Below, piece by piece: positions 24,337 to 33,227 of a stretch of DNA of 64,000 nucleotides. The stretch spans positions 124,001 to 188,000 of the forward strand of contig CBDCAU010000007.1 of the NCBI GenBank assembly GCA_965214115.1. The letters run 5' to 3'. The notes under the pieces were generated by a model. The model saw only the letters and a list, made by a program, of their open reading frames with translations, did not search any database and was not told the DNA's origin. The translations under genes were made by a program, and so were the position numbers. The stretch comes from Owenweeksia sp965214115. Its GTDB lineage: Bacteria; Bacteroidota; Bacteroidia; Flavobacteriales; Schleiferiaceae. Positions within the stretch are counted from its first letter, which is position 1. Each line of letters begins with the position of its first letter.

Positions 24337-27262
24337 CTAATACCCAAAAATCTCTTCCAATTTCAACTCCCGCACCGTGCCCAATTTCTTCAACGCTTCC
24401 ATATCCACTACACTCCTTTTTCCTATCACCAAAAATGTGTAATTGTTCCCCTTGATGTGCTCGTTAAAAAACTCGTTCAAATCTTCCACCGACATTTTTT
24501 GGATAGCGGCGTAATTTTCTGGGGCAGGATTTTTAGAAAGGCCACGATCTTTGGCGTTTTGCCACTCCCAAAAGGCTTGGTCTTTCGTGGTGCGATTCGT
24601 CTCCATTTGCTTCAGCGCACCGGTTTTCGATTGCTGAAACTGTGCTTCCTCGCGCGGCATTTCGCTCATCAATTCCTGCATCGCGTCCACGGCCTGCCCC
24701 AATTTGTCGGCTTGGCTGCCCACGTAGGCGCGCACAAAATGCGGTTCGTCCGCGCGGCGCGGCGAGGTGAAAAAACTGTAAGCTGAATACGCCAATGCCT
24801 TGCTTTCGCGGATTTCCTGAAACACGATGGACGACAGACCCGCGCCGAAATATTGGTTGAACACATTGGCCGCCGCCATATTTTCTTGGTCAAATTTTTC
24901 GCCTTTGGACAGCATCATCAGCTCCGTTTGCACTTGGTCGTAATCCACATAATACACAATGTCTTTGTCAAAATTTTGGTAGGAATATTCTTTCCTTTCG
25001 GGATAATCTTGCAACTCGATGGGAATGGGGTGCTTCTCACGCAGCAAGTCCACCACTTTCTGTTTTTCCGATGGGCCGTAGTAAAAAACTTTGTGTTTGT
25101 AGCCTTTCAATCCACGGATTTTGGCCGCCAAACTTTGCGGATCCATCGCGCGCAGTTTCTCCTCGGAAAGCTTGTCGGTAAAGGGATTGTCCGCGCCGTA
25201 AGTGGCGTAATTCATCATCCCGCCGTACAAAAATTTGCGACTTGCTCAGCTTCGCATCGGCGCGTTCTTTAATAATACCATCCACGAATTTCCCGTAGGA
25301 TTCGGCATCGGCTTTTACGTTGCCCAATAATTCTTCAAACAACGCAACTCCCTCATTCATAGATTCTTGCAATCCGTAAAGCGAAACATACACACGGTCG
25401 CTGCCGGCATATACATTATAGGAAAGCGCCAAATCGTAAAATTTCCGCTTGATTTCATCCACGGAATATTTCGACGTGCCCAAATATGGCAGGTATTCGA
25501 TGGCCAGCGCCAGCTCCTTGTCGTGGCGGCTGCCCATATCCAAAATGTAGTGCATCTCGAATAAATCGTTAGTAACATTTTTAATATAATGCAACTGTAA
25601 ATTGTCAAATACCACCGCTTTGTCAATCGCTTTGTCATAATCCATAAATTCAGGGGTCATCCGCTCCGATGGTATTTTCGCCCACTCTTCGCGAAACGCA
25701 GAATTTTTTCCACGATTCACCGTGATCGGAGTAATGGCGGGCTTTTCCAAACGGAGTGGCGTCCGCTCGCCCTCCCGTTTATAAACTACGACATAGTTGT
25801 TTTTCAAATTTTTATTGGCCCATTCCGCCAATTCTTGCTTGGAAATTTTGGCCATTTCATCATAGTAATCGGCGAAATAGCTCCACGGCTTTTCCATTGT
25901 AAAAGCGTTGATAATCGCATAAGCTGTCCAACTATTATTCTCCGCTTGCGTCTGCTGTTGCTTCTTCGCATTTTTTACAATGGATGGTATCAGGCTCTCA
26001 TCAAATTCCCCTTTTTTCAAAATCTTTACTTGTCCCAAAAGCAAATCTTTCGCTTCTTCCAAAGTCTGTCCTTCACGGGGCGTTGCCCCGAGTTGCACGA
26101 CAGAATAATCCTTCAACGTATTTACATAGGCGTAGGAACGAATCACCTTCTGCGCATTGTTCAGGTTTTGGTCCATCAATCCGGCCTCGCCATTGTTTAA
26201 AATGCTGGTGGTCAAATCGGCCAACATCGCGTCTTTGCTGTCGATGCCGCCGGTACGGTAGGCGAGGTTCACATAGGCGGCTTCCGCGCCAATCACCTCT
26301 TTTTCAATGGGATTCAGTATCGCTTTTTCGCCACGAAAAGAATATTGCTCTGGTTGCGGTCCTTTTTCCCATTCGCCAAAATGCTTCTTCAACATATCCA
26401 CCGTCCTGTCGGGGTCAAGGTCGCCAACCAAAATCACCGCCATATTATTCGGCACGTAATATTTATCAAAATATTGGTGGATTTTTTCCATCGAAGGATT
26501 TTTCAGATGCTCGCCCAGCCCAATCGTGCTCTGCTGTCCGTAGTGGTGATTTGGAAAAAGCGTCTCGTACATTTTATAAAAAACCTGCCGACCGTCGCTG
26601 TCCTGCGTCCGGTTGAATTCTTCAAAAACCGCCTCTAATTCTGTGTGGAAAAGCCTCAAAGTCAATTCTTTAAATCGCTCGCTTTCCAGCGCCATCCATT
26701 TTCCCAGCTCGTTGGAGGGGATGTCATTTATATAAACGGTACGCTCCCAACTCGTATAAGCGTTGGTGCCGCGCGCGCCCAGTTCGGTCACCATTTGGTC
26801 GTATTCGTTGGTCGCCACAAAAGCCGCCGCCTCGCCGCTCAGCCGGTCGATTTCGGCGTAGATTTCCTTGCGCTCTTCGGCATCGGTAGTGTTGCGGTGT
26901 TTTTCATATAAATCGCTGATTTGTTTTAACAAGACCTTCTCCTTTTCCCAGTCCAAGCTCGCCATTTTGGAGGTGCCTTTGAAAAGCATATGTTCCAGAT
27001 AATGAGCGAGTCCCGTCACTTCGCTGGGGTCGTTTTTGCTGCCCGTGCGCACGGCGATGTTGGTGGAAACCCGCGGCTCGTCCTTGTTCACCGAAAGGTA
27101 GATTTTCAGGCCGTTGTCCAACTGATATTGCAGGACATTGAACGGGTCGTTGGGGACGGTTTTGAAATCGTATTTGTAATCTTTTTGCTCGGCCTGTCCC
27201 GAAACTTCGGTATAAAAATTTATCGAAAAAACAAAAAGCAGAAGGGAAAAGATGCGTATCAT
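24337..27262 (-). pseudogene. M16-family zinc peptidase (insulinase/pitrilysin type), one-base frameshift
   Basis: About 975 codons in total. The ATG at 27262 gives a signal peptide (MIRIFSLLLFVFSINFYTEV). The first M16 domain has HYLEHMLFKGTSKM, an HxxEH zinc motif with a downstream Glu; a second pair of M16 domains follows, as in two-domain periplasmic proteases. Near 25229-25233 (five A on the plus strand) the frame breaks. Removing one base joins SKSQI to LYGGMMNYATYGADNPFT, the expected continuation, and the C-terminal ~295 codons (starting near 25230) are then in frame. It is either a sequencing error or a real truncation that leaves the first domains intact. Confidence 0.85.
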
Positions 27263-27279
27263 TTTGATTGGATTTGATG

Positions 27280-27380
27280 GAAAATTTTCACAAGATAATG
27301 ATTTGGCGGTTTGGTGGTTTCGGCCAAAAATAGAACGGGAAAGTTTCACGGCTAAGGTGGAGTTGTGAAAATTTTCACAA
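27280..27380. promoter_or_regulatory. palindromic operator-like sites upstream of the M16 gene
   Basis: TTGTGAAAATTTTCACAA (27363-27380) is a perfect 18-base palindrome. Related half or degenerate copies are GAAAATTTTCACAAG (27280-27294) and GAAAGTTTCAC (27339-27349). All lie in the 100 bases before the peptidase start on its upstream side, so they may bind a dimeric regulator of this gene. Confidence 0.35.
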
Positions 27381-27409
27381 AAAAAAGCCCTCCATAAAAG
27401 GGAGGGCTT
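27379..27409 (-). terminator. rho-independent terminator of the small secreted-protein gene
   Basis: On the minus strand AAGCCCTCC and GGAGGGCTT form a perfect nine-base stem with a seven-base loop, followed by a run of eight T. It lies 24 bases after the stop codon at 27433. Confidence 0.85.
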
Positions 27410-27432
27410 GTAAAGATTTAACAATCAGAAAA

Positions 27433-27849
27433 TTACTTCCGGCGGTTGTTGCGTAGGTCGTTTTCCTGTTCCATCCTCGGTTGTTCTTCTATCAGTTCAC
27501 GGTCGATGGCGTTATCTCGCGGCTGCATCATCGTGCGGCGCGCGTCGCTTTCCATATAGGAATTGTACTGGTCTTCGTCCAAGGTTTCGCGCATCGCGTT
27601 GTCGTAATCCTGCTGGATTTGCTCGCGGTTTTCGCCGTCCACATCTTCGCGCTGCGCTTGGTACATCCGCTCGGTGGCAGAATACACCTCGGTTTGCTGG
27701 TCTTCATCCAGTTCCAGATCCTCGCCCACGCGGTCGGCGGTCGTGCGGATTTGGGTATCGTCATCGCGCATATCCGTATCGCGGTTTTGCGCAAAAATGG
27801 GCGCGCTCAGCAGCATTCCCATTGCAATGGCTATCATTTTTGTTTTCAT
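27433..27849 (-). CDS. small secreted Asp/Glu/Arg-rich protein
   Basis: 138 residues. A signal peptide (MKTKMIAIAMGMLLSAPIFA) is followed by a highly charged helical domain: LELDEDQQTEVYSATERMYQ and TLDEDQYNSYMESDARRTMM. The two D-E-D-Q segments look like a tandem repeat of a helical unit, similar in style to periplasmic Spy-like or DUF4890 proteins; the identification is tentative. The terminator downstream indicates a monocistronic unit. Confidence 0.65.
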   Translation of the reverse strand: MKTKMIAIAMGMLLSAPIFAQNRDTDMRDDDTQIRTTADRVGEDLELDEDQQTEVYSATERMYQAQREDVDGENREQIQQDYDNAMRETLDEDQYNSYMESDARRTMMQPRDNAIDRELIEEQPRMEQENDLRNNRRK

Positions 27850-28020
27850 TATTAGAAATTTTAATGGAATTATGATATCGATAACAGCAAAATGAAATTT
27901 TGGTTTTGAGTGGGTAGAGATTTTTTTACAATAGAAGTTTGGCGGGCGAATTATAAATCACAATACCCAACCTCCCAAAAATAAAACCCATAAAATCCTA
28001 TAAGTTTAGTAGGGTTTAAT

Positions 28021-28028
28021 TAGTTTTG
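28021..28028 (+). promoter_or_regulatory. candidate promoter -7 box of the sulfate operon
   Basis: TAGTTTTG matches TAnnTTTG and lies 20 bases before the GTG start at 28048, so the leader would be very short. Just upstream AAACCC (27984) and GGGTTT (28012) form an imperfect inverted repeat around TATAAGTTTAGTA, a possible operator. No clear -33 TTTG box is present. Confidence 0.35.
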
Positions 28029-28047
28029 CGCGCTCTAATTTTGGAAG

Positions 28048-29826
28048 GTGATTCCCGAAAGCTATCAAATCCTCTTTGTCCTCGCCACCATCGTACTGAT
28101 GTTGGCCGTTTTAGTCACGGATAAATTCAAGCCGTCCTTTGTGTTCGTGTTCACGGTGGCCGTACTGATTTTTGGCGGCAGCCTCACTTTGGGAGATTTC
28201 ATCGAGGGCACCATCAACGTTTCCATCCTCACCATTTTTGCGCTGATTATCCTCGCCGCCGGGGTCAACGACAATTTTGATTTGGCAGGTTTTTTCGACC
28301 GCCTTTTTGGCCAATCCAAAAGCCCGCGCGGGTTTATTTTAAAAATGGGATTGTCGGTTTCCGCCGTGTCGTCGGTGATGAACAACACGCCCGTGGTGGC
28401 GATGATGATGCCCTACGTCTATCAATGGGGCAAAAAGCACAACGTGAATCCCAGCAAACTGCTGATGCCGCTCAGTTTCAGCGCCATTGTTGGCGGTGTG
28501 ATTACTTTGATAGGTACTTCTACCAACCTCGTCCTCAATGGTTTACTTATAGAAAATGGTTTGGAAGGTTTGTCGTTCGGCGATTTCTTTTTGCCGGGGA
28601 TTTTGGTCACCCTCGCCTGCCTCGGCTTTATGTTTCTGCTCGGCCCGGTTTTGTTGAAAGACAATAAAGAAATCCTGAAAAACTTGGAAGAAAACGCCCG
28701 TGAATATTTGGTGGAAACGGTCATTCCCGCTGATTCGCCCTTGGCGGGAATTACGGTGCAGGGCGCGGGCCTGCGGAATTTGGAGAGCGTCTTTTTGAGC
28801 GAAATCATCCGTGGCGACGTGCTGGTTTCGCCCGTTCGTCCCAACACGGTTTTGATAGAAGGCGACCGCCTCCTTTTCGCGGGCGACACCGATTCTGTCC
28901 TCAAACTTTTGGAAGAAAAAGAAGGCTTGGAAATCGCCAAAAACCGCAAATACGCGATGGGCGACAATTCCGAAATCATCGAGGCCATCGTGACCCAAAA
29001 CAGCCAACTGGACCGCCACACCGCCAAGGAAGTTGGTTTCCGCCAGCGGTTCGACGCGGCCATTATCGGCATCCATCGCCAAGGGATAAAACGTGGCGGA
29101 AAAATCGGCCACCAACAACTGGCCGCCGGCGATTTGCTGCTGCTCACCGCCGGCCCAGCCTTCCACGACCGCATTTCGCGGATGGGCGATATGATTATCA
29201 TCAACCGCTTTGCCCGCACCAAAACCGCTCCGCCCGCCAAGCGCTGGATGTTCATCCTTTCCCTGTTGGCGATGATTTCGATGGTCATCGGCGGGATTTT
29301 GCCGCTGTTTCCGGCGCTGCTCATTTTGCTGCTGGTGCAGTTTCTTTTGAATTTTATGGATATGGAAAAAATCCGCAACCATTTCAGTTTTGATTTGCTG
29401 CTGATGCTGGTCGCCGCCCTGGCGCTGGGCCGTGCGCTGGTGGACAGCGGCGCGGCAGATTGGCTCACGGGAGCGCTTTTTCACAATATTGAAAACTGGT
29501 CGCCGCTCACCATATTAATAGGTGTGTTTGCCGCCAGTTTCATTCTTACTTCGATGGTCACCAATGTGGCCGCCATCGCCATCGTGTTCCCCATTATTTT
29601 TGGATTGAGCCACGTGGAAGACCTGCCGATGGAGGCACTTTTTCTCACCGCCGCTTTTGGCGCCAGTTGCTGCTTTGCCACGCCTTTTGCCTACCAAACC
29701 AACCTGATGGTGATGGAAGCCGGCGATTATGGTTTTAAAGATTTTTTAAGATTCGGCCTGCCCGTCAGTTTGGTCTATGCCACTGTTTTCCTGACTTTTG
29801 CGGCCTTCAAATTTGACCTCCTGTGA
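28048..29826 (+). CDS. SLC13-family permease with two RCK_C domains (probable sulfate importer)
   Basis: 592 residues, GTG start. Membrane helices at both ends (~5-200 and ~400-590) enclose two TrkA_C/RCK_C domains (~215-300 and ~305-390; AGLRNLESVFLSEI and TAKEVGFRQRFDAAIIGI). The motif NNTPVVAMMMPYV and LIGTSTNLVLNGLL are the two ion-transporter signature loops of the DASS/SLC13 group. SLC13 proteins with this layout next to cysCDN are usually sulfate transporters. The stop overlaps the cysC start by four bases (GTGA), and the cys genes follow, so sulfate is the best guess. Substrate is not shown by the sequence itself. Confidence 0.88.
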   Translation: MIPESYQILFVLATIVLMLAVLVTDKFKPSFVFVFTVAVLIFGGSLTLGDFIEGTINVSILTIFALIILAAGVNDNFDLAGFFDRLFGQSKSPRGFILKMGLSVSAVSSVMNNTPVVAMMMPYVYQWGKKHNVNPSKLLMPLSFSAIVGGVITLIGTSTNLVLNGLLIENGLEGLSFGDFFLPGILVTLACLGFMFLLGPVLLKDNKEILKNLEENAREYLVETVIPADSPLAGITVQGAGLRNLESVFLSEIIRGDVLVSPVRPNTVLIEGDRLLFAGDTDSVLKLLEEKEGLEIAKNRKYAMGDNSEIIEAIVTQNSQLDRHTAKEVGFRQRFDAAIIGIHRQGIKRGGKIGHQQLAAGDLLLLTAGPAFHDRISRMGDMIIINRFARTKTAPPAKRWMFILSLLAMISMVIGGILPLFPALLILLLVQFLLNFMDMEKIRNHFSFDLLLMLVAALALGRALVDSGAADWLTGALFHNIENWSPLTILIGVFAASFILTSMVTNVAAIAIVFPIIFGLSHVEDLPMEALFLTAAFGASCCFATPFAYQTNLMVMEAGDYGFKDFLRFGLPVSLVYATVFLTFAAFKFDLL

Positions 29827-30425
29827 AAGAAAAGCTGCATATAATTCCCCACCAGCACGACGTAAAACCCTCTGACCGAACGCGGAAGAACGGCCACAAT
29901 TCTTTGGTGATTTGGTTTGTGGGATTGAGCGGCAGCGGAAAAAGTACGTTGGCCAGCGCGCTGGAACGGCGGCTTTTTGAGCAGAACATTTCCACTTTTA
30001 TTTTGGATGGTGATAACATTCGGTCAGGTTTGAATTCGGATTTGGATTTTTCGGAAAATGCCCGCCGCGAAAACATCCGCCGCATCGGCGAGGTGGCCAA
30101 ACTGATGACCGACGCGGGATTGGTGGTTTTGACGGCCTTTATTTCTCCTTTTAAAAAAGAAAGGAAAAAGGTGAAAAACTTGGTCGGCGAAAATCACTAC
30201 GTCGAAATATTTGTGGATTGTCCTTTGGAAGAATGCGAAAAACGCGACGTGAAAGGACTTTACGCGAAAGCGCGGCGCGGCGAGATTTCCAATTTTACGG
30301 GGATTTCTTCGCCTTTTGAAAAACCTGAAAATCCTGATGCAGTCGTAAAAACCGCTGAAGTTTCCATCGAAGAAGGCGTGGAACAAATTTTAGAAACCAT
30401 TGAAAACCGTATGAAACGGTCTTAA
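29823..30425 (+). CDS. cysC: adenylyl-sulfate kinase CysC
   Basis: 200 residues, GTG start. The enzyme phosphorylates APS to PAPS in the cytosol. Walker A is GLSGSGKST (~35-43), the APS-binding region has ILDGDNIRSGLNSDLDFS and NIRRIGEVAKLM, and FISPFKKER, VDCPLEECEKRD and GLYAKARRGEI complete the family pattern. Its presence is significant: PAPS is needed for sulfotransferases, and three of these are encoded downstream. It overlaps the permease by four bases and lies five bases before cysD. Confidence 0.95.
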   Translation: MKEKLHIIPHQHDVKPSDRTRKNGHNSLVIWFVGLSGSGKSTLASALERRLFEQNISTFILDGDNIRSGLNSDLDFSENARRENIRRIGEVAKLMTDAGLVVLTAFISPFKKERKKVKNLVGENHYVEIFVDCPLEECEKRDVKGLYAKARRGEISNFTGISSPFEKPENPDAVVKTAEVSIEEGVEQILETIENRMKRS

Positions 30426-30430
30426 ATCTT

Positions 30431-31333
30431 ATGAGATATTCCCTCACCCATCTGAAAGAACTGGAGGCCGAATCCATTTATGTGATTCGGGAAGTGTATG
30501 CCCAGTTTGAAAACCCCGCGATTTTATTCAGCGGCGGCAAGGATTCCATCGTTTTGACGCACTTGGCGAAAAAGGCGTTTTGGCCGGCCAAGTTTCCCTT
30601 CCCGCTCGTCCATATTGATACCGGCCACAATTTTCCCGAGACGATGGCTTTTCGCGATGAACTGGTGGAAAAACTGGGCGTGAACTTGGTGGTGGGCAGT
30701 GTGCAAACTTCCATTGACGAAGGTGCGGTGCGCGAAGAAACCGGCAAGAACGCCACGCGAAACGCCCTGCAAACCACCACTTTGCTGGACACCATCGAGC
30801 GCAACGGCTTCGATGCCTGTATGGGCGGCGCGCGCCGCGACGAGGAAAAAGCCCGCGCCAAAGAGCGCTTCTTTTCCCACCGTGATGATTTCGGCCAATG
30901 GGATCCCAAAAACCAGCGCCCCGAACTTTGGAACCTCTTCAACGGCAAGATGAATATGGGCGAAAATTTCCGCGTGTTCCCCATCAGCAATTGGACGGAA
31001 ATGGATGTGTGGCAATACATTCTCCAAGAAAAAATCGACATTCCCTCCTTATATATAGCGCACCAGCGCGAGGTGGTGTGGCGCAACAACAGTTGGCTGC
31101 CCGTGAGCGACTACCTCCAAATGGAAGAAGGCGAAAAGACGGAAACCAAGCAAGTGCGCTTCCGCACCTTGGGCGACATCACCATCACCGGCGGCGTGGA
31201 ATCGGACGCGGATTCCTTGGAAAAAATCGTGGAAGAAGTGGCCGCTGCCCGAAATACCGAACGCGGAAATCGCAGCGACGACAAACGGAGCGAAACGGCG
31301 ATGGAGGATCGGAAGAAGCAGGGGTATTTTTAG
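30431..31333 (+). CDS. cysD: sulfate adenylyltransferase subunit 2 CysD
   Basis: 300 residues. CysD is the ATP-PPase subunit that makes APS from ATP and sulfate, with CysN supplying GTP hydrolysis. The PP-loop SGGKDSIVLTHLA lies near residue 35, followed by HIDTGHNFPETMAFRD, GGARRDEEKARAKERFFSHR and FPISNWTEMDVWQYI, all typical of CysD. The C-terminus carries the usual TLGDITITGGVESDA region. The partner cysN is 517 bases downstream, separated by two mobile-looking elements. Confidence 0.97.
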   Translation: MRYSLTHLKELEAESIYVIREVYAQFENPAILFSGGKDSIVLTHLAKKAFWPAKFPFPLVHIDTGHNFPETMAFRDELVEKLGVNLVVGSVQTSIDEGAVREETGKNATRNALQTTTLLDTIERNGFDACMGGARRDEEKARAKERFFSHRDDFGQWDPKNQRPELWNLFNGKMNMGENFRVFPISNWTEMDVWQYILQEKIDIPSLYIAHQREVVWRNNSWLPVSDYLQMEEGEKTETKQVRFRTLGDITITGGVESDADSLEKIVEEVAAARNTERGNRSDDKRSETAMEDRKKQGYF

Positions 31334-31361
31334 TTGGCGGTTGTTGGTTCTCGGTTGTCAG

Positions 31362-31381
31362 CCTGCCTGCCGGTAGGCAGG
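31362..31381. repeat. GC-rich palindromic repeat CCTGCC...GGCAGG
   Basis: CCTGCCTGCCGGTAGGCAGG has arms CCTGCC and GGCAGG with a CCGG centre. It resembles an extragenic palindromic sequence common between Bacteroidota genes. It lies 28 bases after the cysD stop. Confidence 0.6.
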
Positions 31382-31405
31382 TCGGTGCTGGAAAACCTTG
31401 CGCTG

Positions 31406-31553
31406 GCCCCCTATCCCCCAAAGGGGGGAAGTTGGAATGGAAAAGTGGTATTGGAAAAATTGGGGCGAAAAAAATTGGGATTGGATTTTTTTGAAAGGAA
31501 ATATACGCCAACCCATTCACGCCGCTAATTCCCCCCTTTGGGGGATAGGGGGC
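31406..31553. mobile_element. REPIN/MITE-like element, copy 1
   Basis: 148 bases with perfect 25-base terminal inverted repeats (31406-31430 and 31529-31553) beginning GCCCCCTATCCCCCAAAGGG. Each terminus is itself a hairpin (CCCCC-AAA-GGGGG). The interior has no coding potential. An almost identical element lies 119 bases further on. The structure, two inverted REP-like hairpins with a ~100-base core, is that of a REPIN or a MITE; no transposase is in the window. Confidence 0.85.
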
Positions 31554-31614
31554 TGACCACAAGTGAAATCCATCCCGCTGGATGTCATAGCGGCAAAGTC
31601 TGGGCGGGCGCTGT

Positions 31615-31632
31615 CCCCCTCCTTGGAGGGGG
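31615..31632. repeat. hairpin CCCCCTCC-TT-GGAGGGGG
   Basis: A perfect eight-base stem with a two-base loop lies between the two REPIN-like elements. It is followed by GGTGCCGAGGTACGAGG. It is probably a further extragenic palindrome of a different family. Confidence 0.65.
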
Positions 31633-31672
31633 TGCCGAGGTACGAGGCGGGGGAGGGATTTGTACTACGCAG

Positions 31673-31819
31673 GCCCCCTATCCCCCAAAGGGGGGAAGTT
31701 GGAGTGGAAAAGTGGGATTGAAAAATTGGGACGAAAAAGTTGGAATTGGAATTTTATAGAAAGAAAATGAACGTAAGCCCATTCACGCCGCTACTTCCCC
31801 CCTTTGGGGGATAGGGGGC
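31673..31819. mobile_element. REPIN/MITE-like element, copy 2
   Basis: 147 bases with the same 25-base terminal inverted repeats (31673-31697 and 31795-31819) as copy 1. The cores align over their whole length, with scattered substitutions and small indels, in the same orientation. It ends 31 bases before the cysN start, so it forms most of the cysN leader. Confidence 0.85.
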
Positions 31820-31850
31820 TTAAAAATTTTAAAAAAAAGAAACCTAAAAA

Positions 31851-33128
31851 ATGAGCGAACAAAACGGAAACTCCTACCTCGATATGCAGTTGTTGCGATT
31901 TACAACAGCCGGCAGCGTGGACGACGGCAAAAGCACCTTGATCGGCCGACTTTTATACGATTCCAAATCCATCTTCCAAGACCAAATGGAAGCGGTGGAA
32001 TCCCATAGCACCAAACGCGGCTTGGACCACGTGGATTTTGCACTGCTGACCGACGGGCTGAAAGATGAGCGCGAGCAAGGAATTACGATCGACGTGGCCT
32101 ACCGCTATTTTGCCACGCCCAAGCGCAAGTTCATCATCGCGGACACGCCGGGCCACATTCAATACACGCGGAATATGGTGACGGGCGCTAGTACGTCCAA
32201 CCTCGCCTTGATTTTGGTGGACGTGCGCCACGGCGTTATCGAGCAGACTTGCCGCCACTCGTTTATCGCGTCGCTTTTGCAAATTCCCCACTTGATCGTT
32301 TGTGTAAACAAGATGGACTTGGTGGATTATTCCGAAGAAGCTTTTGACAAAGTGGTGAAACAGTACAAGGATTTTGCGAGCAAGCTGGACGTGAAGGACA
32401 TCCGCTTTGTGCCCATCAGCGCGCTGCACGGCGACAACGTGGTGAACCGTGGCGAGAATATGAAATGGTATCAAGGCGAAACTTTGCTGCATACTTTGGA
32501 AACCATCCACATCGGCAGCGACCAAAACCACATCGACTGCCGCTTTCCCGTGCAGACGGTGATTCGGCCGCATTCCGATAAATACCACGATTACCGTGGC
32601 TACGCTGGTCGGATTGCCGGCGGCGTTTTTAAGCCCGGCGACGAGGTGGTGGTGCTGCCCAGCGGCTTTTCCAGCAAGATAAAATCCGTGGACACGATGG
32701 ACGGCCCCGTGGAGGAAGCCTTCGCGCCGATGAGCGTGACGCTGACTTTGGAAGACGACATCGACGTGGGGCGCGGCGATATGATCGTGCGGCCCAACAA
32801 CCAGCCCACGATGACGCAGGACTTGGACGTGATGCTGTGCTGGCTCAACCAAAAAGGTCCGATGCCGCGCGCCAAATATGCCATCCGCCACACCTCTAAC
32901 GATGCTCGTTGTATGATCAAAGAAATTCTTTATAAGGTGGACATCAACACTTTGCACCGAATGGAGGATGACAAAAACATCAGTGGCAACGACATCGCAC
33001 GGGTAAAACTGCGCACCACCCGCCCGCTTTTGGTGGACGAATACAACGAGAACCGCAACACGGGCAGCATTATATTAATAGATGAAGCGACCAACGAAAC
33101 GGTGGCCGCTGGGATGATTATCCAGTAA
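31851..33128 (+). CDS. cysN: sulfate adenylyltransferase subunit 1 CysN
   Basis: 425 residues, not fused to CysC. It is the translation-factor-like GTPase subunit of ATP sulfurylase. G1 is GSVDDGKSTLIGRLL near residue 22, DTPGHIQYTRNMVTGAS follows, and NKMD supplies base recognition. The beta-barrel domains include RIAGGVFKPGDEVVVLP. It works with CysD. The 517-base gap with two palindromic elements between cysD and cysN is unusual, because these genes are normally adjacent. Confidence 0.97.
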   Translation: MSEQNGNSYLDMQLLRFTTAGSVDDGKSTLIGRLLYDSKSIFQDQMEAVESHSTKRGLDHVDFALLTDGLKDEREQGITIDVAYRYFATPKRKFIIADTPGHIQYTRNMVTGASTSNLALILVDVRHGVIEQTCRHSFIASLLQIPHLIVCVNKMDLVDYSEEAFDKVVKQYKDFASKLDVKDIRFVPISALHGDNVVNRGENMKWYQGETLLHTLETIHIGSDQNHIDCRFPVQTVIRPHSDKYHDYRGYAGRIAGGVFKPGDEVVVLPSGFSSKIKSVDTMDGPVEEAFAPMSVTLTLEDDIDVGRGDMIVRPNNQPTMTQDLDVMLCWLNQKGPMPRAKYAIRHTSNDARCMIKEILYKVDINTLHRMEDDKNISGNDIARVKLRTTRPLLVDEYNENRNTGSIILIDEATNETVAAGMIIQ

Positions 33129-33137
33129 AAATGAGGC

Positions 33138-33172
33138 AGTTGCGAAGTTTTCGTAAGAAAATTTTGGCAACT
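33138..33172. other. long hairpin between cysN and the polysaccharide operon
   Basis: AGTTGC (33138) pairs with GCAACT (33167), and GAAGTTTTC pairs with GAAAATTTT around a GTAA loop, with one unpaired G. The ~14-base stem overlaps the -33 box of the promoter below. It could end cysN transcription or act as an operator. Confidence 0.5.
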
Positions 33173-33192
33173 AAGTATTTCATCTATATTTG
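33163..33192 (+). promoter_or_regulatory. promoter of the polysaccharide export operon
   Basis: TTTG (33163-33166) and TATATTTG (33185-33192) match the Bacteroidota -33/-7 boxes with an 18-base spacing (19 is usual). The wza-like start lies 36 bases further. This is the best promoter candidate in the window. Confidence 0.55.
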
Positions 33193-33227
33193 CCAACTCT
33201 AACTTTTTCTCCATCCAAAACGACTGA

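Noticed and set aside
24337..25230. Separate short M16 peptidase gene
   Set aside because: It continues the 3' part of the frameshifted peptidase exactly and has no signal peptide; treated as one gene.
25225..25240. Programmed frameshifting in the M16 gene
   Set aside because: The change needed is a +1 shift at A5/T5 without a recognised +1 slippery signal or adjoining structure; a plain indel is simpler.
30898..31494. 198-codon plus-strand frame over the end of cysD and a REPIN-like element
   Set aside because: It overlaps cysD in another frame; its SLPAGRQV segment is the translation of a common palindromic repeat.
31406..31819. CRISPR or attachment sites between cysD and cysN
   Set aside because: The repeats are inverted at element ends and only two elements are present; no spacers and no integrase.
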